A stretch of 64,000 nt of DNA from Pelomonas sp. Root1237 (GCF_001425055.1 NZ_LMDK01000016.1:161803-225802); one strand, 5' to 3'; shown: positions 17,038 through 25,051, numbered from the stretch's first letter. The notes: generated by a model not told the origin, from the sequence alone. A program made the numbers and translations.

Positions 17038-17831
17038 GCACTCCCGACCACCCGTTGCTGCAGGGCGAGTTGCGCCTGGCCGGCCGGCTCGACGGCCGCT
17101 TCTTCGACCTGCTGGCCGCATTGGCGCTGACCGGCTCGCTGCAAAAGGCCGCCAAGGCCGCCGGCTACAGCTACAAGGGCGCCTGGCTGGTGCTGGACGC
17201 GGCGGCGGCGTTGACGCGTGCGCCGCTGGTCGACAAGGCCACGGGCGGCGCTGGCGGGGGCGGCACGCGGCTGACGGCCGAGGGCGAGATCCTGCTCGCC
17301 GCCTGGCGCGAACTTCAGGCCCGACACACCGCCTTCCTGCACGAACAGGCCGCCTGGCTGGCCACCCAACCGGCGCTCGACGCGCTGCTGAAAAGGATGA
17401 GCATGAAGACCACCGCCCGCAACCAGTTCTTCGGCCGCATCTCGGGCGTGAACCCCGGCCCGGCCACGACGACGGTGCGCGTCGCGCTGGACGGCGGCCA
17501 GGAAATCACCGCCTCGCTGACGACCGAGGCCGCGCTGGAACTGCAGGTGCAGACGGGCCAGGAGGCGCTGGCCCTCGTGAAGTCCAGCGAGATCGTGCTG
17601 GTGACGGATTTCGGCGGCTACAGGCTGTCGGCCCGCAACCAACTGGCCGGCACGGTGTCGCGCGTGGAGCGCGGCGCGGTGTCGTCGCTGATCGGCGTGA
17701 CGCTGCCGGGCGGCACGGTGGTCACGGCGAGCGTCACCAATGACGCGGTCGACGGCCTCGGCTTGGCCGTGGGCCAACCGGCAACGGCCGTATTCAAGGC
17801 GTATGCAGTGATGCTGGCCGTTCGCGCCTAG
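17034..17831 (+). CDS. modE: Molybdate-responsive regulator ModE
   Basis: The ATG at 17034 overlaps the modC stop and gives 265 residues. The N-terminal winged helix ([31 protein letters not shown], LysR-like) is followed by two molbindin/TOBE repeats. These begin at [17 protein letters not shown] (about residue 122) and [15 protein letters not shown] (about residue 197). ModE binds molybdate and represses mod operons. Its stop codon overlaps the stop of the convergent DUF1348 gene in a shared CTAG. Confidence 0.95.
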   Translation: MSTPDHPLLQGELRLAGRLDGRFFDLLAALALTGSLQKAAKAAGYSYKGAWLVLDAAAALTRAPLVDKATGGAGGGGTRLTAEGEILLAAWRELQARHTAFLHEQAAWLATQPALDALLKRMSMKTTARNQFFGRISGVNPGPATTTVRVALDGGQEITASLTTEAALELQVQTGQEALALVKSSEIVLVTDFGGYRLSARNQLAGTVSRVERGAVSSLIGVTLPGGTVVTASVTNDAVDGLGLAVGQPATAVFKAYAVMLAVRA

Positions 17832-18289
17832 AGCCCCAGGTCGCTCAGGCTCGGATGCTCATCCGGCCTCCGGCCCAGCGGCCAGAAGAACAGCCGCGCC
17901 GATGTCGCAATGGGCAGGTCATTGATGCTGGCAAAGCGCCGCCGCATCAGGCCCTCTGCGGTGAACTCCCAGTTCTCGTTGCCATAGCTGCGGTACCAGT
18001 GGCCGGAGTCGTCGTGCCACTCGTACGCAAAGCGCACAGCGATGCGATGGCCGTCATGAGCCCACAGCTCCTTGATGAGCCGGTAGTCCAGCTCGCGCGC
18101 CCACTTGCGCACGAGAAAGCCATGCACCTGCTCGCGGCCGACCGGGAACTCGGCGCGGTTGCGCCAGACCGTGTCGTCCGTGTAGACGCCGACGACGCGG
18201 TCGGGGTCACGGCTGTTCCAGGCGTCTTCGGCCAGGCGCACTTTCTGCACCGCGGACTCTGGCGTGAAGGGTGGAAGCGGCGGCTTCAT
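17828..18289 (-). CDS. DUF1348 family protein (SnoaL/NTF2-like fold)
   Basis: The ATG at 18289 gives 153 residues; an upstream in-frame TTG at 18310 lies inside cynS. Typical DUF1348 elements are [34 protein letters not shown] and [21 protein letters not shown]. The fold is a cone-shaped NTF2-like barrel and the function is unknown. It begins one base after the cynS stop, so it belongs to the cyanate operon. Confidence 0.88.
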   Translation of the reverse strand: MKPPLPPFTPESAVQKVRLAEDAWNSRDPDRVVGVYTDDTVWRNRAEFPVGREQVHGFLVRKWARELDYRLIKELWAHDGHRIAVRFAYEWHDDSGHWYRSYGNENWEFTAEGLMRRRFASINDLPIATSARLFFWPLGRRPDEHPSLSDLGL

Positions 18290-18290
18290 G

Positions 18291-18734
18291 TCAGTAGGTT
18301 TTGTAGCCAAGGAACTTGCCGCTCATGACGATGTTGACGCGGTCGCCGGCCGCGTTCGGCTCGCGCTGCAAGTCCATCTTGAAGTCGATGGCGCTCATGA
18401 TGCCGTCGCCGAACTCCTCGTGGATCAGCTCCTTGAAGGTCGTGCCGTAGACGCTGATCAGCTCGTAGAAGCGGTAGATCAGCGGGTCGGTGGGCACGCT
18501 GGTCGGCAGGCTCCCCTTGTAGGGCACGACCTTGAGCCACTGCGTCTCACACTCGGTCAGGTCGAAGACCTTGGCCAGCTTGGTCGCCTGCTCTTCGTTG
18601 AAGGTCATCTGGCCCAGGCAGCCGGCGGTGACCCACTCCTTGCTGAGGCCGAGCTCAGTGGCCACGTCGGCCCACTTGATGCCTTTGGCGACCTTGGTGG
18701 CGATGATTTTTTCGGTGACGTCGAGGCGGCTCAT
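18291..18734 (-). CDS. cynS: Cyanate hydratase (cyanase) CynS
   Basis: This 147-residue protein converts cyanate plus bicarbonate to ammonia and CO2. The catalytic residues Arg88, Glu91 (YRFYEL) and Ser114 (GIMSAI) have the same spacing as Arg96, Glu99 and Ser122 of the E. coli enzyme. The N-terminal helical domain has [20 protein letters not shown]. It overlaps the stop of the ABC ATPase upstream by four bases. This is the gene that assigns the adjacent transporter to cyanate. Confidence 0.97.
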   Translation of the reverse strand: MSRLDVTEKIIATKVAKGIKWADVATELGLSKEWVTAGCLGQMTFNEEQATKLAKVFDLTECETQWLKVVPYKGSLPTSVPTDPLIYRFYELISVYGTTFKELIHEEFGDGIMSAIDFKMDLQREPNAAGDRVNIVMSGKFLGYKTY

Positions 18735-19612
18735 GCTTGGCTCCTGAGGGTGGTGAGTGAGGGGTCTAGGGGAATGACTTCAGCGGTCTGCGCAAGACCC
18801 GGCCGCACCTCAGGCGGGTGCTCGGGCGCCCGGCCGTGCGACAGCGTGGCGCTGCGTTCGACGAGGAAGTCGACGAGGTGATTGCGGATGCGATAGAACT
18901 GCGGGTCGTGGTGCAGCGTGGCGCGTTGCCGGTCACGAGGCATCGTGTTGACGACGATCTCGGCCACGCGGGCCTGCGGGCCGTTGGCCATCAGCAGGAT
19001 GCGGTCGGCCAGCAGGATGGCTTCGTCCACGTCATGCGTGATCATGAAGACGGTCTGGCGCGTGGCGGCGCAGATCTTCAGCAACTCGTCCTGGATGGTG
19101 CCGCGTGTCAGCGCGTCGAGCGCGCCGAAGGGCTCGTCCAGCAGCAGCATGCGCGGCTCGATGGCGAAGGCGCGGGCGATGCCCACGCGCTGCTTCATGC
19201 CGCCGGACAGCTGGCTGGGCTTCTTGTCCAACGCCGGCGTCAGGCCGACGAGGGCGACGTACTTCTCGACCTGCGCATCGACCTCGGCGCGCTTCCATCC
19301 GGGCCACTTGCTGCGTACCGCGAAGGCGATGTTCTGACGCACCGTGAGCCACGGCATCAGCGCATGGCCCTGGAAGACGACACCGCGCTCCAGCCCTGGC
19401 GCGTTCACCTCGCGCTTGGCCATGAAGACGTGGCCGTCGCTGGCCTGCTCCAGCCCGGCCATCACGTTGAGGATGGTCGTCTTGCCGCAGCCGCTGTGGC
19501 CGATGATGCAGACGAACTCGCCCTCGGTCAGCGTGAAGTTGACGTTATCGAAGACCGTCGCGTTGCCATAGCGCTTGGCCAGGCCTTGCACTTGGACGAG
19601 TTCAGTCGACAT
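18731..19612 (-). CDS. Nitrate/cyanate-type ABC transporter ATP-binding protein (NrtD/CynD-like)
   Basis: This 293-residue ATPase has Walker A GHSGCGKT, Q-loop FQGHALMPWLTV, signature LSGGMKQR, Walker [16 protein letters not shown] and H-loop ITHDVDEA, all typical of the nitrate/sulfonate/taurine class. It ends in an extra 30-residue tail. It overlaps the permease gene by 11 bases upstream and cynS by 4 downstream. Confidence 0.93.
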   Translation of the reverse strand: MSTELVQVQGLAKRYGNATVFDNVNFTLTEGEFVCIIGHSGCGKTTILNVMAGLEQASDGHVFMAKREVNAPGLERGVVFQGHALMPWLTVRQNIAFAVRSKWPGWKRAEVDAQVEKYVALVGLTPALDKKPSQLSGGMKQRVGIARAFAIEPRMLLLDEPFGALDALTRGTIQDELLKICAATRQTVFMITHDVDEAILLADRILLMANGPQARVAEIVVNTMPRDRQRATLHHDPQFYRIRNHLVDFLVERSATLSHGRAPEHPPEVRPGLAQTAEVIPLDPSLTTLRSQA

Positions 19613-20474
19613 AGGTCACCGCCTTCTGGGCGCGGGCAAACAGCAGGTCCAGCGCCATGCCCACGAGGCCGATGACGAGGATGGCGAAGATGACGTTGGG
19701 CAGGCTGAGGTTGTTCCACTCGTTCCAGACGAAGTAGCCAATGCCCGTGCCACCCACCAGCATCTCGGCCGCGACGATGACCAGCCAGGCGATGCCCATG
19801 CTGATGCGCATGCCCGTCAGGATGGTGGGCGCCGCCGCCGGCAGGATGACCTCGAAGGCGCGGCGCAGCGGTGTGACTTCCAACGTGCGCGCCACGTTCA
19901 GCCACTCACGCCGCACGCCGGCCACGCCGAAGGCCGTGTTGATCAGCATCGGCCACAGGCTGCAGATGAAGATGACAAAGATGCCGCTCGCGGCCGAGTC
20001 CTTGATCGTGTAGAGGGCCAGCGGCATCCAGGCCAGCGGCGAGATGGGCTTCAAGACCTGGATGAACGGGTCGAGCGCGCGGTAGATCAGCGGGCTCATG
20101 CCGATGACGAAGCCCAGTGGGATGGCGACCAGCGCCGCGAGCAGATAGCCCAGCCCCACGCGGCCCAGCGAATAGGCCAGCTGCAGGCCGATGCCCTTGT
20201 CGTTGGGGCCGCGGTCATAGAAAGGCTCGGACAGGTGATGAACCACCGTGCGGCCCATCTGCGCGAGCGTCGGGAAGCCGCTCTTGGCGGCCACCGGCGT
20301 GGCGTCCACCGGCTTGCCCATCAGCTTGGCGTACTCGATCTGCTCGGGCGTCATCGCCGCTGCGGGTGCGGCGCTGGCGCCGCTGCCCAGCGTGGCTAGG
20401 TGCCATAGGCCGAGCAGACAGCCAAGCAGCAGCAGAGACAGCAGGCCGGCGCGGAAAGCAAGCGAGGGCTTCAT
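19602..20474 (-). CDS. Nitrate/cyanate-type ABC transporter permease (NrtB/CynB-like)
   Basis: The ATG at 20474 overlaps the stop of the binding-protein gene (ATGA) and gives 290 residues. An N-terminal transmembrane helix is followed by a periplasmic segment and the permease core with PLIYRALDPFIQVLKPISPL. The EAA loop is VARTLEVTPLRRAFEVILPA. FVWNEWNNLSLPNVI is typical of NrtB. The long N-terminal extension with AAMTPEQIEYAKLMGK is also seen in this subgroup. Confidence 0.93.
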   Translation of the reverse strand: MKPSLAFRAGLLSLLLLGCLLGLWHLATLGSGASAAPAAAMTPEQIEYAKLMGKPVDATPVAAKSGFPTLAQMGRTVVHHLSEPFYDRGPNDKGIGLQLAYSLGRVGLGYLLAALVAIPLGFVIGMSPLIYRALDPFIQVLKPISPLAWMPLALYTIKDSAASGIFVIFICSLWPMLINTAFGVAGVRREWLNVARTLEVTPLRRAFEVILPAAAPTILTGMRISMGIAWLVIVAAEMLVGGTGIGYFVWNEWNNLSLPNVIFAILVIGLVGMALDLLFARAQKAVTYVD

Positions 20475-21853
20475 GTGCGTTTGATCGCGAAGCTGTTGAC
20501 GTAGGCGTCGGGCTTGGCCGGATCGAACTCCTTGCCCATGACCTTGAACTTTGGATAGCCGCCGGCTTTGTCCTCCGGCACGGCTTGATCGAGCGCCTTC
20601 ATCTGCTTGCGCGCATCGGTCAGCAGGAACACCTTTTCGGCGATCTGTTTGTAGTTCACGTCGCCCTTCAGATAGCCCCAGCGCTTCATCTGCGTGAGCA
20701 TCCACACGGCCATGCTCTGCCAGGGCATCGGGTCGAAATCGGCACGGTCCGGCACGACCTTCACATTACCCAGCCCGTCGGCGAACTTGCCCGTCAGCAC
20801 CTGGGCGATGACGGTTTCCGGCTGGTTCAGATAGGCCTGCGGCGCGATGACCTTGGCGATCAGTTCGCGGTTCTTGGCTTCGCGGGCCATCGCCGCGGCG
20901 GTCAGCACCGCGCGGTACAGCGCGATGAAGGTGTTGGGGTTCTTCTGAATGAACTCCATGCTCGTGCCGAAGGCGCAGCAGGGGTGGCCGTTCCACAGCT
21001 CCTTGGTCAGCAGGTGGATGAAGCCCACCTCCTCGTACACGGCGCGTTGGTTGAACGGGTCCGGGCCCAGGAAGCCGTCGATGTTGCCGGCGCGCAGGTT
21101 GGCCACCATCTCGGGCGGCGGCACCACGCGGATCTGGATGTCGCGGTCCGGGTCCAGCCCCGCTTCCGCCACGTAGTAGCGCAGCAGGAAGTTGTGCATC
21201 GAATACTCGAAGGGCACTGCGAACTTGAAGCCCTTCCAGCTCGCCGGGTCCCGCTTGTCCTTGTGCTTGACGCTGAGCGTGATGGCCTGGCCGTTGGTGT
21301 TCTGGATGGTCGCCACGTTCATCGCCGTGGCCGGCGCGCCCAGGCCCAGGCTGATCGCCAGCGGCATCGGCGACAGGAAGTGCGTGGCGTCGTACTCCTT
21401 GTTGATCATCTTGTCGCGGATCAACGCCCAGCCCGCCGTCTTCACCACCTCCACGTTCAGCCCCTGCTTGGCATAGAAGCCGAGCGGGTGCGCCATGATC
21501 AGCGGCGTGGCGCAGGTGATGGGGATGAAGCCGATCTTCAGGTCCTTCTTCTCCAGTGCTCCCTGAGTGCCCTGCGCCATCGCCTGCAGCGAGGCGAGGG
21601 GCAGCACGCTGCCGATGGCCGCCATCGCCGTGCGGCGGCCCACGGCCTTCAAGAAGCGGCGGCGCAAAGCGTCCTGCGGGAATAGCGCCTTCACGAGCGT
21701 GGCTTCGACGAAGCTGGCGGACTCGGTCTCGAAGTCGGCCGTTTTGCTGCGTGCGCGCAGTTCGGCAGCAGCATGGTCAGCAGCGCTGGCGTGCTGGCCG
21801 CAGGCGCAATGCATCAGCAAAGGCCGGTCGGCGTCGTAGGGATCGTGGGTCAT
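20471..21853 (-). CDS. Nitrate/cyanate-type ABC transporter substrate-binding protein (NrtA/CynA-like)
   Basis: This 460-residue binding protein has a two-part N-terminus. Residues 1-60 are a cytoplasmic-looking extension with CACGQHAS near residue 16. After it comes a Tat-like signal, RRRFLKAVGRR, at about residues 63-73 followed by a hydrophobic stretch. The mature part has LKIGFIPITCATPLIMAHP and GNIDGFLGPDPFNQRAV, as in NrtA. It starts the minus-strand cluster binding protein-permease-ATPase-cynS-DUF1348. Cyanate is the likely substrate because of cynS, but nitrate is not excluded. Confidence 0.92.
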   Translation of the reverse strand: MTHDPYDADRPLLMHCACGQHASAADHAAAELRARSKTADFETESASFVEATLVKALFPQDALRRRFLKAVGRRTAMAAIGSVLPLASLQAMAQGTQGALEKKDLKIGFIPITCATPLIMAHPLGFYAKQGLNVEVVKTAGWALIRDKMINKEYDATHFLSPMPLAISLGLGAPATAMNVATIQNTNGQAITLSVKHKDKRDPASWKGFKFAVPFEYSMHNFLLRYYVAEAGLDPDRDIQIRVVPPPEMVANLRAGNIDGFLGPDPFNQRAVYEEVGFIHLLTKELWNGHPCCAFGTSMEFIQKNPNTFIALYRAVLTAAAMAREAKNRELIAKVIAPQAYLNQPETVIAQVLTGKFADGLGNVKVVPDRADFDPMPWQSMAVWMLTQMKRWGYLKGDVNYKQIAEKVFLLTDARKQMKALDQAVPEDKAGGYPKFKVMGKEFDPAKPDAYVNSFAIKRT

Positions 21854-22194
21854 CGAGTGCTCCTCAGGATGGGAGCGACTCTAGGAACCAGCGCGTCGTC
21901 GCGGAATCGTGGGGGGCGGCGAGTTTTTGTAGGGCTGGAACTACCAGGGAAAACCTGGGTCTGCAGCGGTTGGCGGCGGCGGGGCGAGAGCCAGCGCCGC
22001 TGGCATCATCAGGCGTCAACGCACGGCAGAGAACTTGTAAGTGCGAGCCGCTTTTGCCGGAAATTTAATGCTGTATGGAATGCAGTGGAACGGGAGACTT
22101 TTTGTGTTGATTCAAGCACTTGCCTGCGCTGCAATGCGCCGATCTAGAGCGCAGCGCGCCTGCCTAGGCAGCGCCGCCTGTCTCCACAGAACAC
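21854..22194. other. Intergenic region upstream of the cyanate operon and cassette array
   Basis: No gene is supported here. It must contain the promoter of the minus-strand cyanate operon. There is an imperfect palindrome TGTAGGGCTGGAACTACCA near 21927-21945. No integrase gene, which would be expected next to a full integron, is present. A palindrome TGCCTAGGCA lies at 22161-22170. Confidence 0.5.
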
Positions 22195-22201
22195 GTTGAA
22201 C
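22195..22201 (+). other. Integron-type core site (GTTGAAC) at the left edge of the cassette array
   Basis: GTTGAAC fits the core recombination motif GTTRRRY. The bases after it (CCTC, then the next start codon) match those after the core of attC-1 at 22651-22657. No partner RYYYAAC or clear hairpin was found upstream, so this could be the remains of an attI or a decayed attC site. Confidence 0.45.
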
Positions 22202-22206
22202 CTCAG

Positions 22207-22599
22207 ATGTTTGACTTCTTGCGCCAGCGCAGGTTCGAGGATTCGGAACTTGGCCAGTTCACGCGAGTGCGAACCATGTGGTTTCCCGTGAAGACACAAG
22301 ACTGTCTTTGCGTCAGCATGGAGGGAGGCAAGGAGCAGCCAAGCTCGGAGGTTGTTGAGGTTGCCCGCCGGCTTCTGCGGGAGCCCAACCACCTTGTTCA
22401 AGCAGCTGAATCCTTCGTCAGATCGCACGATGGCGCGCAGGAGTTCATCGCCGGGCACGGGGAACTAGTTTGCGACGGATTTACGGTGTACGAGTCGGGG
22501 AAGTTTTCGGTCGAGTTCTCTCTAACCGGCTGGGCCGATGCAATGATTACCGTGCCCTTCGAAGGATCTGAACCATGTGCCGTCTCCCTCGGGGACTGA
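22207..22599 (+). CDS. Cassette-borne hypothetical protein 1
   Basis: This 130-residue protein has no signal peptide or membrane segment. It contains VRTMWFPVKTQDCLCVSMEG and ends shortly before the attC-1 site, as cassette genes do. The start ATG at 22207 lies six bases after the GTTGAAC core, giving a leader of minimal length. I recognise no family. Single-gene cassettes of this type carry diverse accessory functions. Confidence 0.7.
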   Translation: MFDFLRQRRFEDSELGQFTRVRTMWFPVKTQDCLCVSMEGGKEQPSSEVVEVARRLLREPNHLVQAAESFVRSHDGAQEFIAGHGELVCDGFTVYESGKFSVEFSLTGWADAMITVPFEGSEPCAVSLGD

Positions 22600-22600
22600 G

Positions 22601-22657
22601 GTCCAACCTGTCACTGGAGCGGACCGCCTTCGGCGTCCGCTCACCTGCACGTTAAAC
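22601..22657 (+). other. attC recombination site 1 (integron cassette site)
   Basis: A 57-bp element bounded by GTCCAAC (22601-22607, RYYYAAC) and GTTAAAC (22651-22657, GTTRRRY). The centre folds as GAGCGGAC, a bulged C, GCC, loop TTC, GGC, GTCCGCTC. The single unpaired base is typical of extrahelical bases in attC sites. It starts one base after the stop of the first cassette gene. Confidence 0.85.
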
Positions 22658-22660
22658 CTC

Positions 22661-22963
22661 ATGACGCCCCAACAGAAGAAGCAACTGAGCTACGCCAAGG
22701 ACCGCCGGAATACATACGGCGAGAACAGCAAGTCTTCGCGGAAGAACATTCCGTTGTCGAAAGCACTGGACATTCGGTCCGAGCGTCGTGCACAAGATTC
22801 GGCGCTGGCAAAAGCGGTTGTGGCAACGAACATCGATCAACTGGATGTGGCCGAGAACACTATGCGGGCAACCAAACCGCGGCAATGGCGCAAGTCGCCC
22901 GATGAGCCGCTGGGGCAAGTGCTCATTTCGAAGAACAAGCGGTCGGCGAAGAATGAGGTTTAA
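22661..22963 (+). CDS. Cassette-borne hypothetical protein 2
   Basis: The ATG at 22661 sits three bases after the attC-1 core and gives a 100-residue, highly basic protein (SYAKDRRNTYGENSKSSRKN, ending ISKNKRSAKNEV). No membrane or signal sequence. The stop TAA (22961-22963) lies inside the R'' box of the next attC site, a usual arrangement in cassettes. A nucleic-acid-binding role is possible from the charge only. Family not recognised. Confidence 0.7.
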   Translation: MTPQQKKQLSYAKDRRNTYGENSKSSRKNIPLSKALDIRSERRAQDSALAKAVVATNIDQLDVAENTMRATKPRQWRKSPDEPLGQVLISKNKRSAKNEV

Positions 22964-23014
22964 CCTTTTGCTGCAGCGGACGGCTTCGCCGCCCGCTGAG
23001 CGCGAACGTTAAGC
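22958..23014 (+). other. attC recombination site 2 (integron cassette site)
   Basis: A 57-bp element, the same length as site 1, bounded by GTTTAAC (22958-22964) and GTTAAGC (23008-23014). The inner part GCGGACGGC-TTC-GCCGCCCGC is a near-perfect hairpin and clearly homologous to site 1. It overlaps the stop codon of the second cassette gene. Confidence 0.87.
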
Positions 23015-23026
23015 AAAGGAGTGCAC

Positions 23027-23320
23027 TTGGATTCACTGCTAGCACCAATTGCAGGAGCCCTAAAGGAAAATCTCCTCGAATGGGAAGATCCTGATATAAC
23101 AGCCTACAAGCTCGGTATCTGCCTTGGCCTTTTTCAGCCAGATGACGGTAGTTATGATCAATTTCGTGAGTACAAGGGTGTGCTCTGTACAGATAATGCA
23201 GCAAGTATGTTTCTGTATGAGACCATTGACAGACTTGTTGTGCTTGGACTGCTGGAAGCCGATAAAAAAAAATATAAGTATCGTTGGAATCCAGGCTCAG
23301 AGGATCGATTGCTTGCCTAA
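23027..23320 (+). CDS. Cassette-borne hypothetical protein 3 (AT-richer than its surroundings)
   Basis: The preferred start is TTG at 23027, five bases after AAAGGAG; GTG at 23021 overlaps that ribosome site. It gives 97 residues, acidic overall, with ITAYKLGICLGLFQPDDGSY and a lysine-rich end. G+C and codon use are visibly lower than in neighbouring genes (codons such as ATA, AAA, TAT are common), a sign of foreign origin. Its stop TAA lies in a GCCTAAC box (23315-23321), the left end of a further, broken attC site. Confidence 0.7.
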   Translation: MDSLLAPIAGALKENLLEWEDPDITAYKLGICLGLFQPDDGSYDQFREYKGVLCTDNAASMFLYETIDRLVVLGLLEADKKKYKYRWNPGSEDRLLA

Positions 23321-23619
23321 CCGCGCTACAGGGACTTCCCGGTTAATCACGCCTTTGCTGTTTTCCCATCAAGACTTGCATTCGATTTGATGCAGCGCCA
23401 CAGAGAACAGACTGCACATCATCTACAGGCGGCCTTGTTGCACTCGGGATTCGGTTTGGGCCCAGATACCAACCGCTCAGCAGGGCTCCATTCACTCGCC
23501 GCCGTCGCCACAATTGGCGCGGCACCCGGTTAGTCGAGCTTGCCTGCTGCCGGTCTGACCTGTGAATTGCATCTTCGAACGCACGTCTACCGGAAGAACT
23601 TGTTCGTCGGGGAATGCGT
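23315..23619 (+). other. Broken attC site 3 and degraded junction region
   Basis: GCCTAAC at 23315-23321 fits the R'' box of an attC, but no hairpin partner or GTTRRRY core follows at the right distance. CCCGGTTAATC (23338-23348) and CCCGGTTAGTC (23527-23537) are near-identical and about 190 bp apart. No gene is supported. This looks like the scar where the array was interrupted by the element whose remnant follows. Confidence 0.5.
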
Positions 23620-23862
23620 TCAGGCCTGCGCCAGGACCGGTATCGGCGGCACTTCGCCAGGCTTGACCGACACGTAATTCGGATCGAACTCTCGCCCTTT
23701 GGCGAGCAGCGCCCAGACGATGCGCGCGTTCTTGTTGGCCAGCGCCACCACCGCCTTTTGCCAGCCCACGCGGGCGAGCAACTGCACCAGCCACTGCGAG
23801 ATCTTGTCGCTGCGTTTATGCGCGGTCATCACGGCCGACTTGGCGCCCTGGATCAGCTCGTG
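23620..23862 (-). pseudogene. C-terminal remnant of an IS110-family transposase
   Basis: The minus-strand frame reads LIQGAKSAVMTAHKRSDK, then VGWQKAVVALANKNARIVWA and EFDPNYVSVKPGE. This is the conserved C-terminal end of IS110/IS1111-type DEDD transposases. Only about 80 of the usual 330-400 residues remain; the frame loses homology at about 23862, where a REP-like palindrome begins. No start codon or catalytic N-terminal domain is left, so it is inactive. Confidence 0.85.
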
Positions 23863-23916
23863 GGGTGAGCGTAGTGAACCCCAACACGATCAGCGCCTCC
23901 GCGTCTGTTGGGGTTC
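23860..23916. repeat. REP-like palindromic repeat
   Basis: GAACCCCAAC (23876-23885) and GTTGGGGTTC (23907-23916) are perfect inverted copies. The left part GTGGGGTGAGCGTAGTGAACC is itself a shorter imperfect palindrome. Such GGGGT-GAGCG-(C)-GAACCCC units are common as dispersed extragenic palindromes in Proteobacteria. It abuts the IS110 remnant; IS110-type elements are known to insert at REP-like targets. Confidence 0.6.
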
Positions 23917-23970
23917 AGTACCCACACCCGGTGATTGCCGCGACGGCACGCAGTGTGCTTGTGTGCCGGC

Positions 23971-24585
23971 ATGGATCGAACTTCAACAGAACCGCCCGTT
24001 CACACCTGGCTTGATGACGGCCATGCACTAATAGCGGGCTCATTGTTCGTCGCCTTGGGCCTCACCATGTTTGCACATGCCGGCCTGCTGACGGGCGGGG
24101 TCGCGGGAGTTGCCTTCCTCGCCAGCTACACCAGCGGCCTCAGTCTGGCGCTGTGCTTCTTCGCCTTCAGCCTGCCGTTCTTCCTGCTGTCCTGGCAGCG
24201 CCTCGGCAGAGAGTTCACGCTCAAAAGCCTCCTTGCCGTCTCGCTGGTTTCCGCCTGTACGGCGTTGGCACCCAGGGTGGTCCGCTTCGAGTTCCTGAAC
24301 CCTTGGGTGGCCGCGGTACTTGGTGGCTTTCTCGTCGGATTCGGCCTCCTGGCCCTGCTTCGTCATCAGGCGAGCGTCGGCGGCGTCAATATCGTGGCGC
24401 AGTGGCTCCAGCAAACCAAGGGTCTGAGTGCAGGAAAGATTCAGATGTCGGTCGATGTCCTGGTCGTGCTTGCAGCGCTTTTCACCGTGCCGCCCGTTCG
24501 GGTTCTGCAGTCAGTCGTTGGCGCCGTGGCCATCGGCGCCATCCTCACACTGAACCACAAACCCGGCAGGTATCTGGGCGTGTAG
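23971..24585 (+). CDS. YitT-family membrane protein
   Basis: The ATG at 23971 gives 204 residues with five to six hydrophobic helices. The pattern AHAGLLTGGVAGVAFLASY, followed by GFGLLALLRHQASVGGVNIVA, matches the YitT/DUF161 family (DUF161 repeats with G-G-x-G-x-x). Function in the family is poorly defined; some members affect metabolite or ion homeostasis. The upstream in-frame extension overlaps the REP-like region and is not used. Confidence 0.85.
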   Translation: MDRTSTEPPVHTWLDDGHALIAGSLFVALGLTMFAHAGLLTGGVAGVAFLASYTSGLSLALCFFAFSLPFFLLSWQRLGREFTLKSLLAVSLVSACTALAPRVVRFEFLNPWVAAVLGGFLVGFGLLALLRHQASVGGVNIVAQWLQQTKGLSAGKIQMSVDVLVVLAALFTVPPVRVLQSVVGAVAIGAILTLNHKPGRYLGV

Positions 24586-24757
24586 ACAGAGCGCCATCCC
24601 CGGCTTCACCGTGTCGACGTACCCGACCGGGACGCCGCCCACCACTGGGCCGCCAAGATCGCCGCCGCTTGCCGCTGCGCGCAGGACGTGCGCGAGTTCA
24701 TGCCGCTGCCGCCGGAGGTGGCGGCCCGCCTGAGCAAGGCTTGAACGCGCGCGCCCC

Positions 24758-25051
24758 TCAGGGCGCCGCAATGCCGTCGATTCGGTCCAGGCGGACGACG
24801 ATGTGGCCGTGCTGCTGGTTGCGCAGTTCCACCCAGCGGCCCGGCTCGATGCGCGTCACGGCGCCCGAGATCGCCTGCCCGTTCACATAGAGCGTGATGC
24901 CGCGCTTGTCCTGCAGCGCTGCGTTGAGCGCCTGCTCGATGCCTTGCTCGGCATCCGCCGCATGGGCCAGGCCCGAAGTGAAGGCGAAAGCGACAACGAG
25001 TGCGGCAAGCACATGGCGAGCAGAGGATGCTTGGAAAGCTTGTGAAGGCAT
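24758..25051 (-). CDS. Small periplasmic hypothetical protein
   Basis: This 97-residue protein has a signal peptide ending GLAHAAD. The mature part contains ITLYVNGQAISGAVTRIEPG and VELRNQQHGHIVVRLDRIDG, which suggests a small beta-barrel domain, SH3- or Sm-like. AGGAG lies six bases before the start. Family not recognised. Confidence 0.7.
   Translation of the reverse strand: MPSQAFQASSARHVLAALVVAFAFTSGLAHAADAEQGIEQALNAALQDKRGITLYVNGQAISGAVTRIEPGRWVELRNQQHGHIVVRLDRIDGIAAP

Noticed and set aside
22143-22201. Full attC or attI site at the left edge of the cassette array
   Set aside because: Only the GTTGAAC core is convincing; the paired box and hairpin are missing, so a complete site is not claimed.
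24586-24757. Plus-strand frame ending FMPLPPEVAARLSKA
   Set aside because: No start codon with ribosome site and no family match; may be a gene remnant but evidence is too thin.
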